Part shown: in pieces, positions 41,517 to 49,262 of the stretch
Layout of the letters: each line of letters opens with the position of its first letter
How positions within the stretch are numbered: position 1 is the first letter of the stretch
Source: Plantactinospora sp. BC1
GTDB taxonomy: Bacteria > Actinomycetota > Actinomycetes > Mycobacteriales > Micromonosporaceae
Direction: 5' to 3'
Assembly (NCBI RefSeq): GCF_003030345.1
Contig: NZ_CP028158.1
Coordinates: 7,006,001 to 7,070,000, forward strand
Length of the DNA: 64,000 bases
Program-made: the position numbers and the translations under genes
Notes under the pieces: model-generated
Told to the model about the DNA's origin: nothing
The model's input: the letters and a program-made list of their open reading frames with translations, nothing else
The model's database searches: none

Positions 41517-42368
41517 ATGTCGTACCCGACCGGCCAGGCCAGCCACCAGCGACCGTCCGGTTCGGACGGAGGCGGCTGCTATGTGGTGACCGGCGGCGGC
41601 CGGGGCGTCGGCCGGGCGATCGTCGAACGCCTGCTCGGCACCGCCGACCGGGTGGTGGTGCTCGAACGCGATCCCGAGGCGGCCGACCGGCTCTCCGGTC
41701 ATCCCGCCGCGCGGCGGCTGGTCGTGGTCTCCGGCGACGCCGCCGACGAGGCGGTGGCGGAACGCGCCGCCGACGAGGCGAGCGCCGCCGGCCCGCTACG
41801 GGGCTGGGTGAACAACGCCGCCGTGTTCCGGGACGCCTCGCTGCACGACACCCCGGCCCGGGAGATCCTGAAGCTCGTCGCGGGCAACCTCGACGCCACG
41901 GTGGTCGGCTGCGGGGCGGCGATCCGGCGCTTCCTCGCCACCGGCACCCCCGGCGCGATCGTCAACGTCTCGTCCCACCAGGCCCAGCGGCCGGTGCCGG
42001 GCTGCCTGCCGTACGCGACGGCGAAGGCGGCCGTGGAGGGGCTGACCCGGGCCCTCGCCGTCGAGTACGGCCGGTACGGCATCCGGGTCAACGCGGTCGC
42101 CCTCGGCTCGATCGCGACCGAGCGCTACGCCGAACTGCTCGCCGGGGCGGACCCGGCCGGTGCGGCACGGATCGAGCGGGACATGCGACGACTGCACCCG
42201 ATCGGTCGGGTGGGCCGCCCCGACGAGGTCGCCGCCACCGTCGCGCACCTGCTCTCCGCCGAGTCGAGCCTGCTCACCGGAGTGGTGCTGCCGGTCGACG
42301 GTGGACGGTCCGCACTCGGCCTCGACCCCGAGGCACCCGACCAGGCACCCGACTGGGCACCCGATTAG
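41517..42368 (+). CDS. Short-chain dehydrogenase/reductase (SDR)
   Basis: A 283-residue classical SDR: VVTGGGRGVGRAIVERL (cofactor loop TGxxxGxG), GWVNNAAVF (NNA motif), IVNVSSHQAQ (catalytic Ser) and PYATAKAAVEGL (YxxxK), with NAVALGSIATE following. The cofactor-binding strand ends VLERDP, so NAD(H) is likelier than NADP(H). Substrate unknown. TACGGT lies six bases before the ATG (leaderless). The last residues APDQAPDWAPD are encoded by the start of a 12/15-bp tandem repeat that carries on past the stop codon. Confidence 0.9.
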   Translation: MSYPTGQASHQRPSGSDGGGCYVVTGGGRGVGRAIVERLLGTADRVVVLERDPEAADRLSGHPAARRLVVVSGDAADEAVAERAADEASAAGPLRGWVNNAAVFRDASLHDTPAREILKLVAGNLDATVVGCGAAIRRFLATGTPGAIVNVSSHQAQRPVPGCLPYATAKAAVEGLTRALAVEYGRYGIRVNAVALGSIATERYAELLAGADPAGAARIERDMRRLHPIGRVGRPDEVAATVAHLLSAESSLLTGVVLPVDGGRSALGLDPEAPDQAPDWAPD

Positions 42369-42452
42369 GCACCCGACCTCGCGGCACCCGACCAGGCGCC
42401 CGACCTCGCGGCACCCGACCAGGCACCCGATTAGGCGCCCGACCTCGCGGCA
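42332..42452. repeat. 12/15-bp tandem repeats straddling the SDR stop codon
   Basis: About ten units beginning GGCACCCGAC or GGCGCCCGAC, alternating 12-bp forms (ending CCA, CTG, TTA) and 15-bp forms (ending CCTCGC). The first three units lie inside the SDR coding end; the TAG stop is itself part of a TTA-type unit, and the array fills the spacer up to the convergent gene. Confidence 0.85.
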
Positions 42453-42509
42453 CCGTCGAACCCGTCCTGAGCGTCCGGCGGGGGTGCCGACGCCGGACCC
42501 GTCGCAGCG

Positions 42510-43340
42510 TCAGCCGGCCCGGGCCGCGCGCCAGCGGCGGGCGGGGTCAGGCTGCCGGACCCCCTCGCTCGCCGACCCGACCGACGTCCCCGCCGGGGAC
42601 GGCAGCCAGCGCCGGAGCGCCGCCGCGCGGCTGGCGGCGGCGAACGCCTCCTCCCGGAGGCTGCGGGCCGCCGCGGCGGCCACCTCGGCGTCCCGCCACG
42701 CGGCCCGTTCCCGCTCCTCCGCCGCCCGGTGCGCGGCCAGCGCACTGTCCCGGGCCGCCCGGCGAAGCACGATCTCCTGCTCGGCAGGGTGCCGGCGCGG
42801 ATCCCAGCCGTTCCGGTTGGCCAGCGCGTCGCTGAGTTGCAGTACCGTCAGCTCCTGCCGGGTGCAGGCCGCCATCGCGGCGCGGTGCAGGAACCGCTCA
42901 CGGTCGGCGTACTCGGCCGGCGTGCGCGGGGTACGCGGCTCGGGCAGTACGGCGGCGGCGGCGAGCCGGCGGGCGGCGGCGTCCGCCTCCTCGTACGCCT
43001 GCCAGGTCGACTCGACCGCCTCCTGCGCCGCCAGCCACTCGTCCCGGCGCCGCTGGGCGGTCACGGCCGACCGTTCGGCGGCGACCGCCACCTCCTCGGC
43101 GTACCGGTGCAGCTCGGCCGCCCGGGCCACCAGCCGTTCCCGGCGCCCCTCGGCGTCCCGGACCGCCACGTCGTAACCGGATTCGTCGTTCGGCTGGTCG
43201 GCGGCGGTGGCGGTGGCGGTGGCGGCACGCGGGCGCACGACCAGCCAGATGCCCGCCGCCAGTACGAGCCCGAGCAGTACGAGCCAGACGGCGGTGGCCC
43301 GGGTCACCTCGATCAGGAAGTCGAAGAGCAGATTTTCCAT
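42510..43340 (-). CDS. Membrane-anchored coiled-coil protein (unknown)
   Basis: A 276-residue protein with one N-terminal transmembrane helix (about 15-36, ATAVWLVLLGLVLAAGIWLV), then long Ala/Arg/Glu-rich helices (about 60-245) with heptad-like spacing, for example RRERLVARAAELHRYAEEV and AAEERERAAWRDAEVAAAAA. Nothing enzymatic is visible. The topology suggests a cytoplasmic coiled coil tethered to the membrane, like envelope or cell-division accessory proteins; this is inference. The ATG has GTGAGGTG five bases upstream. It lies 78 bases downstream of another envelope-protein gene on the same strand, possibly the same transcript. Confidence 0.7.
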   Translation of the reverse strand: MENLLFDFLIEVTRATAVWLVLLGLVLAAGIWLVVRPRAATATATAADQPNDESGYDVAVRDAEGRRERLVARAAELHRYAEEVAVAAERSAVTAQRRRDEWLAAQEAVESTWQAYEEADAAARRLAAAAVLPEPRTPRTPAEYADRERFLHRAAMAACTRQELTVLQLSDALANRNGWDPRRHPAEQEIVLRRAARDSALAAHRAAEERERAAWRDAEVAAAAARSLREEAFAAASRAAALRRWLPSPAGTSVGSASEGVRQPDPARRWRAARAG

Positions 43341-43418
43341 TGCGGCACCTCACGGGGTGGACGATGCGGACGAGGAGTCGACGGGACCGGACCGGAAGCG
43401 GTCGGGTGCGACCGGTCC

Positions 43419-43922
43419 TCAGCCGAGCGGGGGTGCGCGCGGCCCGACCACCCGGGCGTACGCGTCACCGGCCGGCGCCACCCCGGCCACCGCCCCGAGC
43501 GCCGGCCGATCCGGCTGCCCACCGAGCAGGTCGGCCCGGACCAGCACCGTCGGCACCACCGAGCCGGTCGCGGCGGACCGCTCGTCGGCCGCGACCGCGC
43601 TCTCGAACAGCACCGGAGGCTGCTCGGCCGCCGCGACGGGCGGCTCGTCGGAGACGCCGGAGGGCAGATCGGCGGCAGGATGCTGCTTGATCCGCACCAC
43701 CGGGCCGGGATCGGGCGCGTCCGACCGAGCGGCCCCGACATCCTCCACAGTCGACTGTGCTGCGGCGGGCCGTGGCCCGGCCGCCGCGAGGGCCGGGCCG
43801 GAGGGTCCGGTCCGGGCTCCACCGGCGCCCAGCAGCAGGCCCATCAACACCAGGGCGGTCACGAACCGCACCGACCGGCACGCTATCCACCACACGGGGC
43901 GGACCAGCGCGACGGAAAACAC
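43419..43922 (-). CDS. Small exported protein (unknown)
   Basis: A 167-residue product with an N-terminal hydrophobic signal or anchor (VRFVTALVLMGLLLGAGGA, ending near ALAAA at about 48), followed by a disordered Ala/Pro/Asp-rich chain without recognisable domains. TAGTTT lies six bases before the GTG start, supporting expression as a leaderless transcript. It is probably secreted or lipid-side anchored and co-transcribed with the coiled-coil membrane gene downstream. Confidence 0.6.
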   Translation of the reverse strand: MFSVALVRPVWWIACRSVRFVTALVLMGLLLGAGGARTGPSGPALAAAGPRPAAAQSTVEDVGAARSDAPDPGPVVRIKQHPAADLPSGVSDEPPVAAAEQPPVLFESAVAADERSAATGSVVPTVLVRADLLGGQPDRPALGAVAGVAPAGDAYARVVGPRAPPLG

Positions 43923-44205
43923 GACCCCAAACTACCTCGGGTCACCGGGAACCGCTCGCCGAGCCGGAGCGGTCCCGGTCACGCCGCACCCCGCCCGACC
44001 GACCCGCCCCGGCCGAACTCCCGCTGCCCGACTGGGCCACCACGCCGGACGGGTCACGCCTGCCGGCCGCGTCGCGTCGCGTCGCCCCAAGGGTTACGCC
44101 GCCGGCCGGGTCGCGTCACCGCAAGGTTTACGCCGCCGCAAGGGTTACGCCGCCGCAAGGGTTACGCCGCCGGCCGGGTCACATCGCCGGAAGGGCCATC
44201 CGGGC
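43923..44205. other. Intergenic stretch with 17-bp tandem repeats
   Basis: No intact gene. Its right part (about 44089-44173) is a minisatellite: units AAGGTTTACGCCGCCGC, then AAGGGTTACGCCGCCGC and a similar third at 44123-44139, 44140-44156 and 44157-44173, plus a more diverged copy near 44089. It sits directly before a truncated hydrolase fragment, so the expansion may mark the break that destroyed that gene. Confidence 0.6.
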
Positions 44206-44409
44206 AACCGGGTGCCGGTGCTGCTCGCGCACGGTCGCGCCGACGCGGCCGTACCGGTCGGGCAGGCGGTCGCGCTGACCTCGGCGCTGCTCCGGGCCGG
44301 CCACCCGGTGCACTCGCTGGTCACGGATGGCGGGCACGCCCTGCCGCTGCACCGGCCCGACATCCGTGCCGTCGTCGCGGCCTTCCTCGACGCGAACCTG
44401 CCCGGCTGA
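44206..44409 (+). pseudogene. C-terminal fragment of an S9/alpha-beta hydrolase
   Basis: The last roughly 68 codons of a prolyl-oligopeptidase-type hydrolase are clear: VPVLLAHGRADAAVPVGQA holds the catalytic-Asp loop and VTDGGHALPLHRPDIR the catalytic-His loop. The nucleophile-serine half is missing; upstream is only repeat DNA and the antisense of the exported-protein gene. No credible start is visible. It is best read as a 5'-deleted remnant. Confidence 0.7.
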
Positions 44410-44461
44410 CCGTCCCGTTCGGGGGCCGGTCGGGTGGCGCCGGGGCGGACCGGGCCGGCGC

Positions 44462-45580
44462 TCAGCCGAGCAGCGCTTCGAGCCGGGGTACCAGTTCCGC
44501 CGGTGCCGGCATCGCGGCCATCTCCCGGCGTACCTCGTCGGCGGCCGAGCGCAGCCCCGGGTCGGTGACGAGCCGGCCCAGTTCGGCCCCGCTGATCGCG
44601 CGTTCGGGTACGGCCAGCCCGGCGCCCCGGGCCGCCACCAGCTCCGCGTTGTGCCGGCGGTCGCCCGGGCCGGGCACCACGAGCTGCGGTACGCCCGCCG
44701 CCAGCGCGCCGAGCACCGAGCCGGCCCCGCCGTGGTGCACCACTCCGGCGCAGTACGGCAGCGCGGCGTTGATCGGGATCCAGTCGACGGTACGGACGTT
44801 GTCGGGCAGCGGCCCGTGCCGCAGTACCCGCCGGTCGGGGCGGACCAGCACGAACTCGGCGTCGACCCCGGCGGCGGCCCGCACCACGGAGGTCATCAGG
44901 GTGCCGCCTCCCGGGCCGGCCACCGTACTGCGACTGACCAGGATCCTCGGCCGCTCACCCGGCCCCCGCAGCCACTCCGGCAGCTCGCCGACGCCGGTGG
45001 ACGGCACGCCGCGCAGCGGCCAGCCGGCCCGCTCGCCGACCACGCTGGGCGGGGCGATGGTCAGGGTGGCGGCGCTCGGGCGCAGGCTGCCGATCCCGCT
45101 GCGCTGTTGGGCCCGGACCAGCCGGGCGGCGGTCACCCGGACCAGTTCGGCGCCGTCGAAGAGCGAGTTCTCGTGCAGTACCGCCGGTACCGCCCGGCGG
45201 GCGGCGGCGAGCGCGCCGGAGACGGCCAGCGGTTCGTGGACGACGAGGTCCGGCTGCCAGCGGTCGGCGAGGGTGACCAGGCCGTCGACCATCTGCTCGT
45301 TGGCGGCGCCGAAGAGCAGCGCGACGCCCCGGGTGCCGGCCCGGCCGGCCAGTTCGGCCCGGGCGGTCAGCGGGTGCCGCAGCATGGTCCGCCGGGCGAT
45401 CCGGTCGAACCGGAAGCCGGGGGCGATGTCCTCGACCGGCAGCCCGGTCCGGCCTACCGCGAGCCCGTCGCCGCCGGTGGCGAGCAGCACCTCGTGGCCG
45501 GCGTCCCGGAGCGCCTCGGCCAACGGCACCATGGGAAAGACGTGTCCGAGCAACGGCGCTGACGCGAAGAGGACCCGCAT
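44462..45580 (-). CDS. GT1/MGT-type glycosyltransferase
   Basis: A 372-residue GT-B enzyme transferring a nucleotide-activated sugar to a small acceptor (macrolide, antibiotic, sterol or similar). N-terminal domain: MRVLFASAPLLGHVFPMVPL with the expected His-containing loop, and WQPDLVVHEPLAVSG. C-terminal donor site: VDWIPINAALPYCAGVVHH with HHGGAGSVLGAL, then GVPQLVVPGPGDRRHNAELVA. This matches the macrolide/UGT-type family. No biosynthetic cluster is next to it, so detoxifying glycosylation is possible. TAGGCT lies six bases before the ATG (leaderless). Confidence 0.9.
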   Translation of the reverse strand: MRVLFASAPLLGHVFPMVPLAEALRDAGHEVLLATGGDGLAVGRTGLPVEDIAPGFRFDRIARRTMLRHPLTARAELAGRAGTRGVALLFGAANEQMVDGLVTLADRWQPDLVVHEPLAVSGALAAARRAVPAVLHENSLFDGAELVRVTAARLVRAQQRSGIGSLRPSAATLTIAPPSVVGERAGWPLRGVPSTGVGELPEWLRGPGERPRILVSRSTVAGPGGGTLMTSVVRAAAGVDAEFVLVRPDRRVLRHGPLPDNVRTVDWIPINAALPYCAGVVHHGGAGSVLGALAAGVPQLVVPGPGDRRHNAELVAARGAGLAVPERAISGAELGRLVTDPGLRSAADEVRREMAAMPAPAELVPRLEALLG

Positions 45581-45829
45581 GCCGCCAGCCTAGTGAATCT
45601 TCCTCGATCCTCCCGTCGCGGCCGTGGGAACCCCGGCTGGAAGGGTTCAGTGCTCCGGTGACCATCCGGTGCAGCGGGCCGGTCGAGTACCGGACCGGGG
45701 CCGGTGATCCCGGCGAGCAGGGCCGGCGGCAACCGGGCACCGGCCGCCACCGCCAGCCGTCCGGGCGAGCGGCGCAGCGCCGTGACGTCGTGCCCGGGTA
45801 CGGCGAACCGGCCCGCTAGGTCGCTGTGC

Positions 45830-45852
45830 CAGCTAGCTGACTGTGCTACCTT
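45830..45852 (+). promoter_or_regulatory. PadR promoter with a palindromic operator candidate
   Basis: CAGCTAGCTG (45830-45839) is a perfect 10-bp palindrome seven bases upstream of TACCTT (45847-45852), the -10 box seven bases before the GTG of padR. PadR proteins commonly repress their own operon from such a position. Confidence 0.55.
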
Positions 45853-45859
45853 CTTCGCC

Positions 45860-46198
45860 GTGGATCAGGAGCGCCGTGGCCAGTGGTTGCGCGGGGTGCT
45901 CGACCTCTGCGTCCTCGCCCTGCTGCACCGCCGGGAGTCCTACGGATACGAGTTGGCCCAGTCGCTCGACGCGAGCGGGATCGGCCCGATCCAGGGCGGC
46001 ACCCTCTACCCGGTGCTGCTCCGGCTGCAACGGACCGGCCTGGTGAGCGCGCAGTGGCGGGAGGGCGCCGCCGGCCCGGCCCGCAAGTACTACCGGATCA
46101 CCCCGGCCGGCGCCGAGACGTTACGCCGGACCGCCGTCGACTGGGACGCCTTCGCCAGCGGGGTGGGGGCGGTCCTGCGGGAGGTGCAGACACGTTGA
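45860..46198 (+). CDS. PadR-family transcriptional regulator
   Basis: A 112-residue winged-helix repressor: WLRGVLDLCVLALLHRRESYGYEL, GTLYPVLLRLQRTGLV and KYYRITPAGAETLRR are the family's helix, wing and dimerisation signatures. The GTG at 45860 is seven bases after TACCTT (leaderless). Its stop overlaps the ABC ATPase start as TTGA, so regulator, ATPase and permease form one operon; PadR/ABC pairs are usually induced by the exported compound. Confidence 0.93.
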   Translation: MDQERRGQWLRGVLDLCVLALLHRRESYGYELAQSLDASGIGPIQGGTLYPVLLRLQRTGLVSAQWREGAAGPARKYYRITPAGAETLRRTAVDWDAFASGVGAVLREVQTR

Positions 46199-47058
46199 AC
46201 TCCGACGGATGGCTTCAGGCGCTCACCGGTGAGCTGCACCGGCAGGGCCTCGACGCGGATCTCGTCCGGCACGTGGTCGCCGAGTCCGCCACGCACCTGC
46301 GGGACAGCGGCGAGCCGCCGTTGCAGGTCTTCGGCCCGCCGGGGACGTACGCGGCGGCGGTGGCGGAGAGCCTCGGCACGTCCCGGCAGAGCGCCGGGAT
46401 CGGGACGGCCCGGGTGGGCACGCCGACCCGGGCACCACACGGCGCCGGCCCGGTCCGGCTGGAGGTACGCGGCATCACCAAGCGCTACCGCCGACGCCCG
46501 GTGCTGACCGGCGTGGACCTGACCGTACGGGCCGGTGAGATCGCCGCCGTGGTCGGGGCGAACGGCGCCGGCAAGAGCACCTTCCTGCGGATCTGCGCCG
46601 GCCTGCTCAGCCCGGACTCGGGCCGGGTCCGGGTGCACGGCACCCTCGGCTACTGCCCGCAGTCCGGCGGTACCGCCGACTTCCTCTACCCGGAGGAGCA
46701 CTTCGTGCTGGTCGGTGCGGGGCGCGGGCTGCAGAGGGCACAGGCGCGGGCGGCCGGACGGGCGCACGCCGCCGCGCTGGACTGGGATCCGGCCGGCCGG
46801 ACCCAGGCCCGGCACCTCTCCGGCGGGACCAGGCAGAAGCTCAACCTGGTGATGGCCGCGCTCGGCGAACCGGACGTGCTGCTGCTCGACGAGCCCTACC
46901 AGGGTTTCGACCGGGGCACCTATCTCGACTTCTGGCAGCAGCTCTGGCGGTGGCGGGCGGACGGCCGGGCCATCGTCGTGGTGACCCACCTGCTCAACCA
47001 ACTCGACCGGGTCGACACCGTGCTCGACCTGACCCCGGCCCGGGAGACGTCGGCATGA
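46195..47058 (+). CDS. ABC transporter ATPase with an N-terminal HAAS-like domain
   Basis: A 287-residue protein. Residues 1-60 (LNSDGWLQALTGELHRQGLD, HVVAESATHLRDSGE, VFGPPGTYAAAVAESL) resemble the short HAAS-type helical domain usually found on separate membrane proteins encoded beside PadR genes. Residues 88-287 are an ABC ATPase: Walker A GANGAGKS (121-128), signature LSGGTRQK, Walker B VLLLDEPYQGFD and the switch His in VVTHLLNQ. The Q-loop region reads YCPQSGG. The start is TTG, overlapping the padR stop. It works with the permease encoded next (ATGA overlap) to export an unknown compound. Confidence 0.85.
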   Translation: MNSDGWLQALTGELHRQGLDADLVRHVVAESATHLRDSGEPPLQVFGPPGTYAAAVAESLGTSRQSAGIGTARVGTPTRAPHGAGPVRLEVRGITKRYRRRPVLTGVDLTVRAGEIAAVVGANGAGKSTFLRICAGLLSPDSGRVRVHGTLGYCPQSGGTADFLYPEEHFVLVGAGRGLQRAQARAAGRAHAAALDWDPAGRTQARHLSGGTRQKLNLVMAALGEPDVLLLDEPYQGFDRGTYLDFWQQLWRWRADGRAIVVVTHLLNQLDRVDTVLDLTPARETSA

Positions 47059-47738
47059 CCAAAATCTGGACGGTGGCGGAGCTGGCCCTGCGCGAGGTGG
47101 TCCGGCGCCGGGGCGTACTGCTGATCCTGCTGGTCTTCCCGCTGGCCTTCTACGCCAGCCGCCGGGACGACCACGCCGGCCAGTCGATCCGGTTCGTCTG
47201 TCTCGGGCTGAGCTGGGCGCTGAGCACCGCCGCGCTCTTCGCCGGGAGCGCCGCCCGGGGCATCGAGTCCCGGCTGCGGCTCTCCGGCTACCGGGCACAC
47301 CACCTGCACCTCGGCCGGCTGCTGGCACTCTGGACGGTCGGTGCCCTGCTGTCGGTGCCGTACTTCCTGCTGGTCCGCTTCGACCAGGACGACGTCCGGT
47401 ACGGCGCCATCGCGCTGATCATGGCGTTGACGGTGGCCACCGCCGTCCCCTTCGGACTGGCGCTGAGCGCGATCCTGCCCCGGGAGCTGGAGGGCACCCT
47501 GGTGCTGCTGATCGTGGTCGGGCTCCAGATGGTGATGGATCCGGCCGACACCGCCGCCCGGGCGCTGCCGTTCTGGTTCAGCCGGGAGATCGGCACCTAC
47601 GCGATCGACCACACCGACAGCGGCTATCTGGCCCGTGGCCTGTTGCACGGCGTGATCCTGACCGTGGCGCTGACCGCGCTGGTGGCGACCGCCTCCGGAA
47701 TCCGGCTGCGCCAGCGCCGGCACCTCCGGTTCGAGTGA
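47055..47738 (+). CDS. ABC transporter permease (ABC-2-like)
   Basis: A 227-residue membrane protein with about six hydrophobic helices: GVLLILLVFPLAFYAS, FVCLGLSWALSTAALFAGSAARG, LLALWTVGALLSVPYFLLV, AIALIMALTVATAVPFGLALS, LVLLIVVGLQMVM and the last near the C-terminus. It is the membrane partner of the ATPase, with which it overlaps by ATGA. The ESRLRLSGYR segment after TM2 fits the coupling region of ABC-2 permeases. Substrate unknown. Confidence 0.85.
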   Translation: MTKIWTVAELALREVVRRRGVLLILLVFPLAFYASRRDDHAGQSIRFVCLGLSWALSTAALFAGSAARGIESRLRLSGYRAHHLHLGRLLALWTVGALLSVPYFLLVRFDQDDVRYGAIALIMALTVATAVPFGLALSAILPRELEGTLVLLIVVGLQMVMDPADTAARALPFWFSREIGTYAIDHTDSGYLARGLLHGVILTVALTALVATASGIRLRQRRHLRFE

Positions 47739-47765
47739 GCCCGCCGGAGCCGTAGAGTTGTCCGG

Positions 47766-47867
47766 GTGATCCCGCTGGAGGCGGCCGCTGCCGCGTACGC
47801 GACCTGGATCACCCCTGACCTGCCGCTCTACGGCAACGACCACGAGCGCGCCGACTTCGCTCCCTGA
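47766..47867 (+). CDS. 33-residue ORF with a leaderless promoter (unknown)
   Basis: GTG at 47766 lies seven bases after TAGAGT (47753-47758), the same arrangement that starts many genes here. The frame codes for MIPLEAAAAAYATWITP, a stretch containing LPLYGNDHERADF, and stops 62 bases before the MFS gene. It has a gene-like residue mix (Trp, Tyr, Asn, His, Phe) for its size. It may be a small protein, a leader peptide for the transporter gene, or the start of a truncated gene. No family is recognised. Confidence 0.5.
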   Translation: MIPLEAAAAAYATWITPDLPLYGNDHERADFAP

Positions 47868-47929
47868 CCGGCCGGTTCCGCCCCGTCCACCGGCCCGTCA
47901 CCTCCACCCCTCCCAGGGAGCGATCCACC

Positions 47930-49117
47930 ATGTCGTCGACCGTCGACACCTCCGCACTCGCCGTCCTGAAAACCCCACAGACCGCCCGGGTACTCGCGGC
48001 CAGCCTGCTCGGCCGGATCCCGCTCGGCGCGGCACCGCTGGCCCTGCTGGTCTTCGCCCGGGAGACGATGACGCTGACCCTGGCCGGGCTGCTGGTCGGG
48101 GCGTACACCGCCGGGATGGCGGTCGGGCAGCCGATGCTGGCCCGGCTCGCCGACCGCTGGCGGCAGCCGCCGGTGCTCTGGCTGGCGGTCACCGTCTCCA
48201 CCGCCGGCTTCGCGCTGGTCGCGGCGTCGCTGGCCGGCCCGTTGACCGTCGGTGCCGCCGCGCTGGCCGGGCTCGGGGCGCCGCCGTTCGAGGCGTGCCT
48301 GCGGGTGCTGTGGCGGGACCTGCTGCCGGAGGAGCGGATCCACACCGCGTACACGTTGGACACCGCGACCCAGGAACTGATCTTCGTGGTCGGGCCGGTG
48401 CTCACCCTCGGCGCCGTCGCCGCGTTCGGCCCGGCCGGCGGGTTGGCCGCCGCCGCGCTCTGCCAGGCCGTCGGTACCGCCTGGTTCGCGACCGCCCCGG
48501 CGGTCCGCCGCTGGCGGGGTGTGCCGGCGGTACGACACTGGGCCGGCCCGCTCCGCTCCGGGCCGCTCCGGGTGGTCCTCGGTGCGCTGGTGCTGATCGG
48601 TGCCGGCGTCGGCAGTGTGGCGGTGGCGGCGACCGGCTACGCCGAGGCGTCCGGCGGGCGGTCCTGGGCCGGCTGGCTGCTCGCCGCCCAGGCGGTCGGG
48701 GCGCTGGCCGGTGGCCTGCTCTACGTCCGGTCCCGCACCGCCCGCCGGTACGGCACGCTGCCCCGCGCGGCGGCGGCGCTGGCGCTGGGTTACCTGCCGC
48801 TGCTGCTCATCCCCGGCCCGCCGGTGATGCTGGCGCTGATGGCGGTCAGCGGGCTGGCCCTGCCACCGCTGCTCACCATCACCTTCGTCGGGATCGACGC
48901 GGTGGCACCGGCCGGTACCGCCGCCGAGGCGTTCGCCTGGGCCGCCACCGCCTTCTCGGTGGGCAGTGCGCTCGGCGCGGCGGCGACCGGTCCGCTGCTG
49001 GACGGCACCGGCAGCACCGCCGCCGGATTCGCCATCGCCCCGGTGACCATCGGACTCGCCTGGCTGGTCCTGGCCCTCGCCGCCCGCCGACCGACGCCCA
49101 CCCCGGCCGGGGTGTGA
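47930..49117 (+). CDS. Major facilitator superfamily transporter
   Basis: A 395-residue transporter with about twelve helices and the MFS loop between TM2 and TM3, GQPMLARLADRWRQ (GxxxDRxxR-like). Further signatures are AALAGLGAPPFEACLRVLWRDLL and TATQELIFVVGPVLTLGAVA in TM4-TM5. The family (drug/sugar efflux) does not tell the substrate. The ATG has GGGAG ten bases upstream, a weak ribosome-binding site. It follows a leaderless 33-codon ORF and converges with the conserved gene at 49263, separated by 15-bp tandem repeats. Confidence 0.88.
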   Translation: MSSTVDTSALAVLKTPQTARVLAASLLGRIPLGAAPLALLVFARETMTLTLAGLLVGAYTAGMAVGQPMLARLADRWRQPPVLWLAVTVSTAGFALVAASLAGPLTVGAAALAGLGAPPFEACLRVLWRDLLPEERIHTAYTLDTATQELIFVVGPVLTLGAVAAFGPAGGLAAAALCQAVGTAWFATAPAVRRWRGVPAVRHWAGPLRSGPLRVVLGALVLIGAGVGSVAVAATGYAEASGGRSWAGWLLAAQAVGALAGGLLYVRSRTARRYGTLPRAAAALALGYLPLLLIPGPPVMLALMAVSGLALPPLLTITFVGIDAVAPAGTAAEAFAWAATAFSVGSALGAAATGPLLDGTGSTAAGFAIAPVTIGLAWLVLALAARRPTPTPAGV

Positions 49118-49150
49118 ACCCGGGCAGCAGCCCGGAGCCACCGACGCCGA

Positions 49151-49195
49151 GGGCAGCGGTGCCGGGGGCAGCGGTGCCGGGGGCAGCGGTGCCGA
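49151..49195. repeat. Three 15-bp tandem repeats after the MFS gene
   Basis: GGGCAGCGGTGCCGG at 49151-49165 and 49166-49180, with a third copy (last base changed) at 49181-49195 and a diverged one just after. The array lies in the spacer between convergent genes. Confidence 0.8.
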
Positions 49196-49262
49196 GCCGC
49201 CGGGCAAGCGGTGCCGGCGGGGCGGCAGCGACCGGCCGGCGGCGACGGGTGAGGTGGCCGGC

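Noticed and set aside
45640-45830. Minus-strand fragment with PGHDVTALRRSPGRL
   Set aside because: Resembles part of a hydrolase or epimerase, but it is too short and without start or second motif; possibly a remnant.
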